Assembly (NCBI GenBank): GCA_021464415.1
Contig: CM038468.1
Span: 42,905,001-42,969,000, forward strand
Source: Lonicera japonica
Taxonomy: Eukaryota > Streptophyta > Magnoliopsida > Dipsacales > Caprifoliaceae
DNA length: 64,000 bases
Reading direction: 5' to 3'
Under the pieces are notes generated by a model that searched no databases, was not told the DNA's origin, and was given only the letters and a program-made list of their open reading frames with translations. Position 1 is the stretch's first letter, and the number at the start of each line of letters is the position of its first letter. The position numbers were made by a program, and so were the translations under genes. Shown piece after piece: positions 47,263 through 60,763 of this stretch.

Positions 47263-48542
47263 AAATTTCTTTGCACTAGATTCAAATTTTCTTGGCGGTA
47301 GATACTAATTTTGCGGAAGATATTGTTACATGTGCAAGAGACACTAAAAAATAGTATGGGGACCAAATTCATTAAAAAAATATATGTACAAGGATCACTT
47401 CTTTTAAAAAGAAAAATTATGAATTGCATTTTAGAAAATTTAAACTCAAGGATCGAATCCTAATTTTTTCTTTTTTAAGGGCATACTAAGATGTTTTATT
47501 TCCTATCATTGAAAATTTTTCCAGCTAAATAACATCTTACTTACTATTACTATTATATTGTAGGTATGTAAAATAGATAATCTCCTTCATTAAAAAAAAT
47601 TATAAATAGATTATAGTATTATATTTCTCAAATATCATAGGATGATAATATAAGTGGCAATGGCAACTCTAATTTTATCCCTTGCCTATTAAATCAGTCA
47701 ATTTAGTGGGCCATTCTTAACCGGGCCGAAAAGAAAAACAGAACCATACTAGGCCCACCAAAAGCTCAATGATTGGGCAGGATAAACAGCTGGCCCAATA
47801 TATAAATGGAAATTTGAATCAAAATTTTTCATTTTATTTTTTAATACAAGACGATACAGATACATCTAGACGGATTTGGTTTGGGGAGAAAGAGAGGGGG
47901 GGGGGGAGTGGGATGAGGGTAAATGATGAAAATTACTTTAGGTAAAATATGAAGTTGCCCATGTGTGGAAAAATAAAACTAATTTGTGTTGTCACCATGA
48001 AACTCTTTTCTTTTTTTCCCCTAATGGTAAGGGTTTCCGGACTAATTACCACGCACCTCAACTAATTTCTCATCTTAAATTTTAAATATTTTTTTTTCAA
48101 GATCCAAGTAAATATAAGACACTAAAAAATAGAATATACAAAGAAAGAAAGCGATATGCAAACTCTTCAAAATTCATTTGTTTCAATACTTCAAATGAAA
48201 AGCAAAAAAGAAATGCTACCCCGCACCCCCCAAAAAAATATCTTATAAAGCACAACCTTTTTTCTGTTTTTTATCAATCAAAAGCACAATCTAGAAGCCT
48301 ATTACACATATCCCTACATTTCTATTACGTTTACCACTTTCTTTCTCTTATTTCAGTACATTTGTATGATTTTAATACTTTTAGCTTTTGAGATATTTTT
48401 CATAATGAATATTATTTCTTAAGGGTGACGCTAATTACACGTACTAAAACACTTCTAACATTAGCTTGACTCTATTAAACTCGAAATAATGTGCACATAC
48501 TTCAGTATTATTACACAAAGTTAAATGAAAAAGAGTTTTACC
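47263..48542. repeat. Tandem segmental duplication, unit 2 (empty site)
   Basis: Direct copy of the preceding unit, also ending in GTTTTACC. Where unit 1 carries the hAT element, this unit reads AAGTTGCCCATGTGTGGAAA straight through (about 47951-47970). Scattered substitutions and small indels show the duplication is not recent. Confidence 0.8.
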
Positions 48543-49100
48543 TAATAAAATGATGTGTATAAGTAACACCGCATTTTTTAATCACAAATTTTTGGATAGT
48601 TATTCCATCTTATAGATCTTTGGTGCAAATATATAATTCAAAAATATACAAGTCGTGAAGTCTCTGTTTGAGATAAGTACATAGCACTTTCCTTTTTCTA
48701 ACATATAAGCAATGAACATGGGAGTGTTGACCAATTAAGCATGGTTTTGATAGTGTACTTAATTAAGGCCGGACTATAATAACATTGTAGCTAGGGTGCA
48801 ATAGAATTCTAATATAAAACCTAGAATAAGTTCTATTAATAATTAGGGAAAGAAATTAAGAAGCCATTAGGTAAGCCAAATCATTTCACCAAATGCATTG
48901 AAAGAAATTAAGTGGGAACTTTGCATGTGACCTCTAACAATCTTTCATGACTTTCTTGGAATAAATAAGTTTTCCGAGGAAAAAGGAAAATGACATTCCT
49001 CCCTTGCAAGGTGATGTATGTTTCTTCTTAAATGAACATTTAGTCCTTTGATGTTCTATTTACCAAAAAATTACTGAGATTGTGCTTCTATACCCACTTA
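48543..49100. other. Intergenic DNA
   Basis: AT-rich, no supported gene. Confidence 0.45.
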
Positions 49101-49108
49101 CTTATTAA

Positions 49109-49554
49109 TAAGTCTGTCAATACATCAAATTTATATTTAAAATCTGATAGACTTGATCTGTTTGGTTGGATATGGATTAAAACATATGATCCGTATATCC
49201 AAATTCGATCTAAACCTATTAAGCCCTTTATTAATATACTTATAAAAAATAATTATAACTTAAAAGCATTAAATAAGTTTCTTTTTACAAGAAAAAAAGA
49301 AATTTAACTATTGTTAGGGCTTAACTTTTATGTTACTTTCATTATTTTTTTTATATATTTACAAACTAATTATATAATGAATTAACATGTCAAATGGATT
49401 GAATATAATCTGGTTTGAACAAATTTGAATATGGATAAATGTTTTGGTGATCTGTTACATAATACAATCCAGATTCCGATTTGAAAACTTTTTTAAACAT
49501 GGATTTGAATTCACCTTAATCCGATTCAAATCTGATATATTGACAACAAGCCTA
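49109..49554. mobile_element. hAT-like non-autonomous element, 446 bp
   Basis: The left end TAAGTCTGTCAATACATCAA and the reversed right end TAGGCTTGTTGTCAATATAT are similar inverted termini. Flanks CTTATTAA (49101-49108) and CTCATTAA (49555-49562) match at 7 of 8 positions. The interior has repeated TTGAAT, GGATT and CCGATT words and no coding potential. Confidence 0.6.
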
Positions 49555-49562
49555 CTCATTAA

Positions 49563-51713
49563 GGCATTAACAATAAATTAGAAAATAATAATAAAAAAAA
49601 TTTTGATTTTTGCAAGAATGTCAAGAAAGAAATAATTTTTTTATGGTCTAAGTAGAAAATGAGTTAAGTACATGAAGTGGTGAGATTATCTCAATCTCAT
49701 CCTTATTTTTTATAAATAGATTTCTCTATTTATCTCTACTTTTTGTGAAAAAATAATAAATAAAATTTACTCCTCACCATCCAAAGAAATTCTTTTCATG
49801 AAAAAAATCGAAAATGAAGAAGAATATTTTACATCACTCAACTTACTTTCTAACTTGTTATAGAAATTGATCATTTGTTATTGTTATTTTTTCTTTATAT
49901 ATTATCAAACAAAGCTTAAATATTCTTCTATTTTTCCGACTAGTTTAAAGTTACATTGCATGACATAAATGAGATTATATCTCACTAGATTTTTGAAAGC
50001 ACGCGATGTATGCGCAATGCAAAATATAATTGGTTTAAAGGAAAAAACTTAAAAATGTAATAAGTGACACAGCGATTGAACGTATCTCACCCTTGTAAAC
50101 GCAAGAGTTTGAAATCTCTTTTTAGATAATGTTTAAATATAAAAAAAATTAGGAACTTGAAGTTCGAAGAAGCAAAATCAAAAACTCAAAAACTCGATAC
50201 AATTTTAAACCAACGAATTGCCTTCTAATTTTATATAATAATAATAAATACTTAAATAATATCATCACAAAAAGTAATTATGCACCTCTCTTTTTTACCT
50301 ATTAACTGGAGTTGAGAAAAATGTGGTAATAGCCAATTTCACTTGCCCAAATTAACTAGTTAATCATAACCACACTACCAGCATGTTCACGTGTGCTGGA
50401 TTAAACTTTTTTCAAATGAAAAAGATTTCATTTAGCTTTGTTATAATTTAAAAACAATTCTTATAATAAGCTTTTATTTCCATCAAAAACAATTCTATAA
50501 AATCCATTTCTTTTTATTTAAGCCAATTTACACTGATGCTTCAACCACCTTCAACCAAAAAAAAAAAAACACAAAATTAATTTAGGAAAAGCCGAAACTT
50601 CATTAACATTAGAGAGAGATGGAAGAGAAGTAATATTATGAAATATTTTTCATTTTTTTATAAGAAAAACACACTCCCAAAAATGCAAGATTTCATAATA
50701 AGAAAAAAACTCCCAAAAACTTATGCATTTTTATTTTGTCGTGTGACTATCTAACTTATATATATTTTTTAATAACAATTTTGTGACCCTACAATAAGGA
50801 ATAACTTGCACATCTTTTCCAAAAAAAAATTTAAAAAAATCTATATTTAAGCCTCGATTTTCGTCTACAAACAACCAAAAAGGTAGTTGTATAATTTTCG
50901 CCGTCGTTGTTAGATGGCCCCCCAAAATAGCCAATTAAATGTTTTTGTAACAATCAAAATTCAAAACTTATTAGGTCCATTTAATTAAGACAGTAGATGT
51001 CAATTATAGATTGAGTGGGTCCCACTTCCTGAATTTCCTGAATGCTTTTTGAATTCTAGAATTGCCGCCATTTTAGATAAATGGGTTGATGAAAGGGTCA
51101 AATTATTTTATATATAGCATAAGTTTGAAAATTTAAATAATATTTAGGGTCTATTCAGTACGACAAATATTTTTGAATATATGTGTTGCACACACAACTG
51201 ATGTACAAGTTTCTTAAAATAATAATAAGGAAGAGACTGTTGGATTGTAACAAACTGTTCAACTCTTGCTTTAACAAATATTTGAATCTTGTTACACGTG
51301 GATGTAGATTTGAGTTGTTTCTTTTTTTTTCTTAAAAAAATAAAAATAAAAAATAATATTTGTAAAGTTTATTTTGAAAAGTCTTAAGGTCGGAGAGTTC
51401 TAGCTTCTCTCTCACCTCTCAATTTGTATTAATGAATTCTAACTCACATGTTATAATTGTCCACTCTTTATATGAGCGATGTAGGTATGGCGAATTCAGA
51501 ATGAAATCAGTAGAATATTGATAAAGTTATAATGAAATCAGATTTAAAGCAAATTTTGAGAAAACAATTTGAGAATGATAATGATGTAGGCTCAAACTTA
51601 TAAGGGTAGTTTTAAATCCCTTTTAAGGAATAATTTGACTAAGAATGGTTACTTTCATTTGTATAATTCATTACGCTTTGCCAATAAAATTTTCACTGTA
51701 ATCATTGGCTAGA

Positions 51714-51753
<40 letters not shown>

Positions 51754-52227
51754 AAAGAAGTATATTTTGAAAATAAAAATACGAGGAGGCTAGCTCCAAA
51801 CTTGGTTGAAATGCCTTGTAAGATTTAATTAAGGAGATATTTTGAGTTTGTACACCCCATTTTTTATAACATAATTTGATTTTACACCTTACATTCTACT
51901 TTTTCGTGTTTGCACCTTTCGTTAATGGATTGTGTTTGCTTTTGTCAAACATTTATTCTATTATTCTTTCGTTAATGTATTATTTAAAATTAAAATTTAA
52001 AATAATTATAAGAAATTTGCAATTTATGAACCGAATCAAAACTCATGATGAACTTTAGTTTACTTATTTTATATACATTTAGTTTGTGTGTTTTGTCTAG
52101 ATTGAGACATATTTCTTAAGAAAAACTGAAGAGTGGTATATAACGTAAAAAATGAGAAAGTGAGTTGGTGGTCCATACTCCATAGAGTTTAAATTTTATT
52201 TTGATTTACTTGTTTCCACAAAAACCA
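49563..52227. other. AT-rich intergenic DNA
   Basis: No supported gene. 49600-49930 has diverged similarity to the GAAAATGAAAA-type MITEs further right. A (CT)n(AT)n run lies at 51719-51753. The rest shows nothing specific. Confidence 0.45.
51719..51753. repeat. (CT)n(AT)n microsatellite
   Basis: Thirteen CT units followed by AT units. Confidence 0.88.
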
Positions 52228-52230
52228 TTA

Positions 52231-52532
52231 GACTCCGTTTAATAGCAACATGAAAAATGAAAAGAAAAATAACTAATTTAAATGAGAAGATGGAAAATAA
52301 GTGGAGGGGTGTGGTGAGATTAACTCTTGCCTTTTACTTTTTTTCACGACAAAATTTTCTTTGGGTGATAGTGGAGAAATTTTTTTCACAAAATATTAAA
52401 AGAGGATGGAGGAGATACACTCACAAAAATGAGTATGAGATGGATAGTATCTCACCATATACCTCAACTTATTTTTCATCTTCTCACGTAAATTAGTTAT
52501 TTTTATTTTCCATTTTGCTATCGAAGAGAGCC
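52231..52532. mobile_element. Harbinger-like MITE, 302 bp
   Basis: Left GACTCCGTTTAATAGCAACA and right TTTTGCTATCGAAGAGAGCC are imperfect inverted ends. Similarity continues inward (GAAAAATAACTAATTTA and its inverse). TTA flanks both sides (52228-52230 and 52533-52535). Same family as 53668-53951. Confidence 0.75.
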
Positions 52533-52535
52533 TTA

Positions 52536-53664
52536 ATATATGAATAAATTGGGAGTAACTTGTACGTTCAAATACATTTGTGATGAATATAAAGGAAAAT
52601 TGGAAATTACAACACAGGGGTTGGTGGGGGTAAAGAGAGAGAGAAAGAGAAAAAAAGTTTCTTTGGTTATTATATATTTATATATATATATATTAAAAAA
52701 AACATCAATACGAGCAATGATTCTCATTGATTTTAATATAATTGAACAAAACAGAGGAAAGACCCGCATATCGGTTAAATGAGATTTAAATACAAATTTA
52801 TTTTTTACTCGCCAATATTAATTAATTAAATACATATTTGGGTGTGACTTAAGGATAACAGTGGTCAATTTGATTTGTTCAAGTTGATTAAAATAATTTA
52901 AATTTTAAAAGAGTTCGTTTGGTTGTTTTTTAATTTACAAGTTGGACAGTTTAAAATTATTTAATTCATGAATGAATTATCAAATTTGATTATTTGGTTA
53001 CAAAACTTAACTAATATATAAAGTCATTAACTTTAGTTAATTTTTAAGACATTAAATAAGAAAACGTAAAAAGATGGTTGAAATTACATAACTTATAACT
53101 ATAATATAAATTCATGTGAAAAAAATCACTCAACATTTTTTTTTGTTAAAATGCAAATATTTATAATTTATTAATTTACAATAAAATAATTTTTGTAGTG
53201 AAATGAGTTAAAAATATTTTGGTAATGCCTGTAAAGTAAAGTAGGATGGACCTGTGACTCTTGTGATTTTTATTTTTTTTTTCCTTTTTCGGTGTTTGTT
53301 CTAGTTGTGTGGTTTTTATAAACAATGTGATTATGTGAAAAAAGAAAAAAAATGATTCACATTTTTTCCAACTGTAGGCATATACCATACACAACCCTAA
53401 TATTATGTTTGCTTCCTAATTTATCTATTCCCAACAAGAAGATGAGAGTACAAAATGCTACTTTGATTTACATGCGCCGCAGGCACAATAAAGAAAGTGA
53501 GAATGAGAATAATATGACAACATTAAATACCGGCATATCATTTATGAACTACTTCTACATTTAATTACTTTACATAATGTTCTAAATTATGCCGTCAACG
53601 CTTTTGTTAAGCCATCTTCAATAAATAAGATAAAAGTATAGTGTAAAAATAGATATTTAACTTA
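52536..53664. other. AT-rich intergenic DNA
   Basis: No supported gene, poly-A/T stretches only. Confidence 0.45.
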
Positions 53665-53667
53665 TTA

Positions 53668-53951
53668 AGCTCGCTTTGACTGTAAAGATGGAAAATGAAA
53701 ATAAATTTAATTAGTTTATGTAAAAAGATAGAAAATAAGGTGAGAGATGTTACTCATTTTATGAGTATATATTCTCTATCCTTTAATATTTTTGGTAGAA
53801 AATTTTTACTCACCACCAAGTAAAGAAATTTCTTATGGAAAAAACTTAAAAATTAAGAGGATATCACATATATAACTTAACTTATTTTTCGTATTTTCTC
53901 CAAAACTAACTTAATTTATTTTTCTTTTTCACCTTGCAATCAAACGGAGCC
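53668..53951. mobile_element. Harbinger-like MITE, 284 bp
   Basis: The left end AGCTCGCTTTGACTGTAAAG pairs with the right end CTTGCAATCAAACGGAGCC. TTA flanks both sides (53665-53667 and 53952-53954). Interior words (GGAAAATGAAAATAAATTTA, TTTACTCACCACCAA) relate it to the element at 52231-52532. Confidence 0.75.
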
Positions 53952-53954
53952 TTA

Positions 53955-54570
53955 TTTTAAAAAAAATTACACTGAAAAAAACTAAAAAAACTCTCTCGTG
54001 ACGTATCTTGCGTCGGACTAGAGTTAAATGTGTGCCTTGACACATGATGTGCGGGGCCAAGTGCAAAAATTCAAAAATTTCTTTCTTTAGCACGACACAT
54101 GATGTATCACCAAGTATTAAGTATCACACAAAATATCATGTATCATGAGAGTTAAATTTCACAAAAAAATACATATTATAACACAAGTAATTATATTCAA
54201 ATTCTTACATTTGGTAAAAATAATATGAATTTTAAATTCTAACCGTTACACTATTTATTATTATTTTAATATTTTTTTATTAAATATTATTATTTAAATT
54301 CGTATAAGTAAAATGTGTATACGAAACGAAATACATTGATATATATATATATATACACACGAGAGAGGCCATAACATCTGTATTTAACAGAGTCGTCACA
54401 TGTTTTGGGGAAAACGAAATCCATGGTCGAAGAATAATGGGTCCCACGTTTTATGTCTGTTTTCGGTCGTTGTTCCTCGTCAGTAGTCAATGTGTTCATA
54501 TGTACGCCTGGGCTGTAGTGGAAGATGGTTCAGTAACCATCATGCGCACCAGCTCACACAAATTAAGCTC
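53955..54570. other. Intergenic DNA
   Basis: No supported gene. An (AT)n run near 54339-54355 is followed by a GC-richer patch (54360-54560) of unknown nature. Confidence 0.4.
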
Positions 54571-54573
54571 TAA

Positions 54574-55086
54574 GGGTGTTTGATTAACAACATTTTTTAT
54601 AAAAAATAAGTATTTTTTATTTGATTTAATAATTTAAGGTATTTGATTTGATTTTTTTTTTAGATAATTTAATTTTCACTTTTATCCCACACATGTGAAT
54701 TTTCAAGGTAATTGAGAAAAAAAAAAATTCTGGGGAGGTGGTTTTTTGTTTTCCATGCTTGGGCACGATTCACGAGACAAGATTTTTATCATTTTCTACA
54801 TTAAAAAATACCATAACTTAAAATATAAAATTCAAAATAATATAAAATTTTAATATTTAAAATATACTAATCAAGATCAATTAAATAAGATCCATTATGA
54901 TTATATAATTTTATAAAAAAAAATACCAATAATTTTTTTACATTAAAAGTGCCATAATATAACCAATATTTTTCGGGTAGAAAATTAAGACAATCAAACA
55001 CACTAAACTACATTTTTCATGCAATTCAATTGCATGTAACTTATTTTCTTTTCATGCAAATTTCATACTTACAATCAAACGCACCC
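54574..55086. mobile_element. Harbinger-like MITE, 513 bp
   Basis: Left GGGTGTTTGATT and right AATCAAACGCACCC are inverted termini. TAA flanks both sides (54571-54573 and 55087-55089). The interior is AT-rich and non-coding. Confidence 0.75.
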
Positions 55087-55089
55087 TAA

Positions 55090-55850
55090 AATAACTTGAA
55101 TTATATATCTTCAATTAGTTTTGTTTCAAAATAAAAATGAACACCACAATTGAATCTGTAACTTTTTACATATATGGTCTACTAAATTATAACAAAAAAG
55201 ACTAACTCTATTGCTTTATCTTGGAATAATAAAGAAAAACGTGTCATTTATCTTTTTCTTCTAATTCTTTTTGACAAGATATAGATAAATTTAAGTGCTT
55301 TGAGAATGATTAAGAAATGGGACATGCAACAACTTAATTTATTTTTTTTGGAAAAGAAAGAGCTAAGTTAGAAACCAATAATTCAAGGGTCTCAACCAGA
55401 ATTCAGGAGCCTCCTTCAATCAAAAATGCAACTTTAACGTGCTGTGCTAAACAATGAGCAATATTGTTCTTATTATTGTGCACAAAAACCACTAACAAAA
55501 TTTAAAAGACTGGAAAATTCTTTATATGAATACTCATATTTACAAGGATGCCATTGTAATTAAGCCTTCTAGTTTAGTAATATAAAACTGTTACAGGAAT
55601 AATTTTAAAGTCGACTTAGTAATTATAATATCAATTTTCAGTATTATTAAAATAATACTACTATATATCGTGAGCAAAAATTAATTAAAATATATAAAAA
55701 ATAACTCGAACATTCCATGAAATAACTTACAAACCAAAATAAAATAAAAATATTATAATTATATTTATTATAAAAATAATATACAAAGAAATAAATTTTT
55801 TCGACGATATAAATTGCCTAAATCAAATGGTCATTAACATTTTCTGGAAA
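55090..55850. other. AT-rich intergenic DNA
   Basis: No supported gene. Confidence 0.45.
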
Positions 55851-57762
55851 ATGCCTATTCTTTCCTGCACCCCCACCCCAACCCACGCCACCGTTCCTTT
55901 CTGTTTTCTCTCTCCATCTCTACTTTCTCTCTCTACAATATAAAGATGTTTCTCTATATCTATATCCCCATCCACTTGAAATGAGATTAGGGTTCTGTTG
56001 GGGGCCATGGAAGTGCTATGATAATGACAACTAGGACCCACCCACTGAAACCCTGCATCTGTTTAACCTCTACAAATCTTTTCACCTACAAACGTGGCTT
56101 ACGCCACCCACTTTCCTCAACTTACCTTTCAAATTTTCTATTTCAGTATCCAATATTTCAATTTCCCTTTCTCTCTCAAGGTTTCTGTCTAATTACTGTT
56201 TGTAGGCTTGTTTGTAGTGGCAGTTATATTCTTCCTTCTTCAACTCATTTTAGGTAGAGCCTTTTTTTTTCTTTGTTCAATATTAGAACATATTGACTTT
56301 AATCTCTAAAACTATTCTCTCTAACCTGTTTTATAATCATTTTTACTATGTGGGTTAAGCTCAGAATTGGAGATTGAGAAGTTTTGCTTTACTGGGTCTC
56401 TGTTGTTTCTCATCTGTAGCTGAAGCAGAGCAAGTGTTATGTTTTGAAGTGGTTTTGATTCCTTGCATCCAATTGTTAAGGTGAGAAAAAGAGGTTAATT
56501 TCTTTTAAGATTCTTTAATTTATGTATAATAAAGTGTGCAACTTTTGTTGAGTGTGTGTGGATTAATCATTAATATTAAATAACCATGTACTTTGTGGAT
56601 TGATTGAAATCTTAATTAATATTTGCTTAAATTTTATTTTAGAGCTTCTAATGTATTAAAGATAATGATTAGCTTATATGAGTTTGATGATGCTTGTTTT
56701 AGTTGTTTATGACTGTATGTGGATTAATCACTAATATTAAATAATTATATACTTTGTGGATAGATTGGAATCTTTATTGATTATCTTTTAATATTTGCTT
56801 AACTTTATTTTTAGAGCTTGTATCTACTAAAGAGAATGATTAGCTTTTAGATGAGTTTGATGATTCTTATTTTAGTTGTTTATGTAGATTGTTTAAATTA
56901 TTGTTCTTTTGGTTGGTAGTTGATGCAAGATCGATAAATTAGGCCATGATTTTGTTTATAATTTAATTTTAATTTCATAACATATTATTTACTCTGTCTC
57001 TATCTATGTGTTTGTGTGCATCCTCAACATTATAAACTCAAATGATCATAGTAGTATTCATTTATATATAAACTTATGGATTATGTATTTTAAGCTTATT
57101 TAAAATTTGAACTTTATTCACCCGATATTGCTTTTGATGATTGTGTTATGTTTCTTGTTGATTTGATAATATCAAACTAATAAGAACTTCCATAAATTTT
57201 TATCATGATTAAGTCCTTGAGGTTTTTATTTTCTTTTGGATAACCTTCCCGTGCTATTTTATGAACTTTTGTTAAATTTGCATTTCTTCTCTACTTTCTC
57301 CATTCTTTTCTTTCATCTCATTATCGGAAATTCCACTGATAGTTATGGTATATGGATCATGTAAATTGGGTTTTAAAAGTATCTTGTCAATATCAGCTCA
57401 GCATTTACACAACCTTTTATAGTTGTTTGTAGTGGAATCAGGTTCTTGTGCGTTTGATGCATCTACATGTCCACCTGGTAGTGGACCGACCCATAATTTC
57501 ATGTTGATTTTGTGTCGTGTAGACACGTACTCATGTTAATAACTGTGTCAGCAATCACACACTCCATTGAGAATATTTGTGAGATGTACAGTCAATAGCT
57601 TTCTTTGATTTGTTCTTGGTTCCTACAATTTCAGTTCATTTGGAATAATTGGCTGGAAGACGAAAAAGTCACTATCGTGCAGTTCATTTTTTCATAATTG
57701 GAGATACAAGATGGAGATAAACTTTGTCCACCTTTAGTCTATTCTTTTTTGTTCAACCAAAG
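55851..57762 (+). promoter_or_regulatory. Promoter, leader and probable leader intron of the DUF3527 gene
   Basis: A pyrimidine-rich core (55890-55945, CTCTCTCCATCTCTACTTTC) looks like a plant promoter and transcript start. A donor-like AAG|GTGAGAAA near 56480 and an acceptor-like CAATTTCAG near 57634 suggest a leader intron of about 1.15 kb. Exon coordinates here are inferred, with no protein support. Confidence 0.35.
56554..56885. repeat. Tandem duplication of about 165 bp in the leader intron
   Basis: Copies at about 56554-56713 and 56714-56885 share GTGGATTAATCA, TAATATTAAATAA, ACTTTGTGGAT, TTAATATTTGCTTAA, ATGATTAGCTT and GAGTTTGATGAT. They differ by scattered changes. Confidence 0.8.
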
Positions 57763-60375
57763 ATGGAAAATTCAATTGTCAATACCAACAAAGATAGCCA
57801 AGAGAGAGAAGATCCGTCACAGTGCTTGGCCGAGGAAATCGAATCATTGGAAAATGATAATTTGTCCAAAAGATTGGTGATATTAAGCATAAAGAAGCCA
57901 CAAACTAGTGAAAATTGCATTCAAGAATCACTCCTTCGAAGTATTTGTGGCTTAGAGAACAAGATTCCAAAGCAAATCTCAAGTTTCGATGAAATATATC
58001 TTCGCCGATGCCTTGAACTAGTACAGTTAAGCGCATTCTCTGATAGCTTGAGTACAAGAGACTTTAGCACCATTAGTACGTTTGACTTAGCTAGTTTTGG
58101 TATCGAGTGCCCTTTGCTAGCTGAGGCTGGGGATGTTATTATTACCACTGATGGAGATCCGATTCTTGGTACAATCACTAGGAGCCAAAGTATGATAAAC
58201 ATTTTAACGAGCCCTTTATTTCGAAAATTTGGTGCAATCGATAGTGATGCCAACTTGGTAAGTAGTTTAATTGATGCTGGAGAATCGGTATCTTCTGATT
58301 TTACAAGTTCTAGTGGTGGGTTATGCGTCAATTCACTGCAAAAGCTTCAAAAGGAAATGGTGGTTCTTGGAGACCTTAAATACACATCCGAGCCGGTTCA
58401 CAAGAGGGTTTTTTCAGTGTCAAGCACAAACTCTACGTGCTCCGATCAGTCTTCTATTTCCACATTTGGTGCAGTTTCTCATGGCATTTTACAAAGCACG
58501 TGGTATGATGGAATTCCACACTTTGTTTTCTCACTCGACGATCAAAGGGAAATCTACATGGCAAATCTGTTGAAGGTTGAGTCAACTGATGATAAAATTT
58601 TGGATTATATGTACACGTTCCGTTCAAGAACAGGTGGCAAGAAGGAAAATGAAGTTCATGAGAAAGAATCGAATTTAGTTGGTAAAATGAAAGTCTCAAC
58701 TTCTTTTACGCTTTGTCCGAATAATACGGAAGTGATGGAGACCCAATTTGTTCTGTTTGGTGGTAGCGATGGGGACACTTGTGTGGGAGAATTGCAAACT
58801 TCAAGCTATACCCTTGGGAGAAACAAGGGGTTGTCGAAGAAAATGGGGGGTGTTTTTAGGGCCAGTCACTTATCTAGGCAAAGAACCTCATCCAAATTTG
58901 CGGGTACAAGTGCCATACTAGAGAATTCTTCTTGGGAACCGCACCAAGATTCACTCAATCCATTAGGTGGGGGCGTTTTTCAAGAAAATTATCTTCCTCC
59001 AAATGTTGAGTTGGCTGCCATTATTGTGAAAGATCACATTCACGAGGTTCGTGAGGAGCCACGAATTGGAGGGTGGGGCTTCAATTTTCTCAAGAAAGTT
59101 GAGAGTAGGAAAATGAGTGAAACCGAGTCGACGCCTTTTGAATGTTGTCAAAGAAATTCTAGTGATTGCTCTACAAGTATTGACATTTTAATCCCAGCTG
59201 GTTTTCACGGTGGGCCAAGAACGAGAAATGGTGGGCCCTCTAGCCTCATCAAAAGATGGAGTTCGGGTGGTCAGTGCGACTGTGGTGGTTGGGACATTGG
59301 GTGTCCGCTTACGGTACTCAATACTAAAATGAGGAAGGAGGGTTCACCAGAAGCAGATGCGCCAGAGGACAGCAAGACATTTGATATATTTGTACATGTG
59401 AGTAAAGTCCCATATTAAGAGTTCTACTTCTAAATCATGGACCGAGTCTCTTGTAGTTAAGTTTGTTCTGTTCTTGACCTTTGATTGGGGTCCATGTGGG
59501 TTTCCATCCAACCAATGCCAGGTTCACATACTGGTGTATCAAGTGTTTATGTCCTGGTTTTTATTTATCTGATTTTCAATTACCCACCCACCCACCCATA
59601 TCACATCCCGGTTCAGCTCACTAAGTACCGTCCACTTTGGGCTCAAGTCATCACATTTTTGCTTTTTCTCAAAAGGCCGCCTCTTAGCAAGGACCAGTGT
59701 CTGCACGTATATAGAATATTAGTTCACCTCACACAGCGGTGTGGGATGAACACCCTTCTGTTTTCAGAGTTCTTTTCATTTTTGTCCTTGCTTGTCTAGT
59801 GTGTCTCCTGCCAACGCCTACGCCACACACGAGGGGTGTGTAACCACCTGGGTTCTCCCCCAAAATGGCTAGCCCAAGTTGTAACTTAGGTTCATTGTTC
59901 TCACATATATACCACGGACCTTCCCATTACACTACCGATGTGGGATATTTTGGGTCGTTACTGGGTGGGTGTTGGAAGTATTAAACCCAAATTGGGAATT
60001 TAAGGAATAGCATTCTTACATATAAGATCCTGGTGCCACTCCACCCATCACCATATTGGCTGTAGGTTGGATGCCTAGCTAGAATACGTCATATGACCCT
60101 TTTCTAAAGGGTTCCAAGTTTTCGATTCTTTTCTTCTTGAACTTTTAGTAGGAACCCATTTATTTTGACCAATAACGCGTTAATTTAACCATTATTCAAC
60201 TTCAATATTGCAGGGTTCAAAGCAAGGTGCACCTATCATGAAAATGAACGTCCACAACGGTTTGTATTATATTCATTTTCAATCGCCCTTGTCGCCTCTC
60301 CAGTCTTTCTCCATTGCTGCAGCGATCATTCATACTCGTAGTCCCGCACTCCGTCCTAAAGTATATAGAAGCTGA
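57763..60375 (+). CDS. DUF3527-domain protein, 2 coding exons
   Basis: Exon 1 is 57763-59397 (545 codons from ATG, MENSIVNTNKDSQ) and exon 2 is 60214-60375 (53 codons and TGA). The junction is phase 0 (CAT|GTGAGT ... TGCAG|GGT). The 598-residue protein is hydrophilic and serine-rich, with no signal peptide or membrane segment. It ends in the DUF3527 signature: HGGPRTRNGGPSSLIKRWSS and then GQCDCGGWDIGCPLTVL at about residues 482-520, followed by the exon-2 tail FDIFVH/GSKQGAPIMKMN and PLSPLQSFSIAAAIIHTRS. The family is plant-specific and of unknown biochemical role. Length and exon layout fit. The open frame continues upstream only through non-ATG codons, so 57763 is the likely start. A degenerate LTR-like insert lies in the 816-bp intron. 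Confidence 0.9.
59610..59961. mobile_element. LTR/TRIM-like insert in the DUF3527 intron
   Basis: CCGTCCACTTTGGGCTCAAG at the left and CCCATTACACTACCGATGTG, then GGGATATTTTGGGTCGTTAC at the right resemble LTRs of small plant TRIM elements. The right end recurs at 62150-62206. The left border is approximate. Confidence 0.45.
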
Positions 60376-60763
60376 AGTAGCAAGAATCAAGGACAAGGTT
60401 TATGTAGTTTTCACCCTCTTAACTTACCAAGTTTATGAAAAAGTTGAAATTAAATTATCGGTACTTAATTGATATGTTAGTTGTTGTATTGTTGTTCTCA
60501 GTACTCAGTTGCGAGATTGTTTCCTTATTTGAGGTTATTTTGCCCAATTGTAATATAGTGCTTATTTGGTACTGCCTATAGGGAAGAATTCTTGTATCCA
60601 TTTCTTTTTCAATGAATATACACGTTTTCAATGGAGTGAAATGGATTCCACAGTTTATTAACGTAAATCTAGATTATGTATGCGATTTGAAATTGAAAAT
60701 GTTGTCTCTATCAGTTATTCCTTTTTACATGTTCTCTTTGTTAATGGAAATCAAGGAGCAAAG
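60376..60763. other. 3' flank of the DUF3527 gene
   Basis: Presumed 3' untranslated region. No classical polyadenylation signal stands out. Confidence 0.4.

Noticed and set aside
57698..57762. Upstream extension of the DUF3527 frame
   Set aside because: The extension begins at TTG, not ATG, and its residues are unlike the family. 57763 is the first in-frame ATG.
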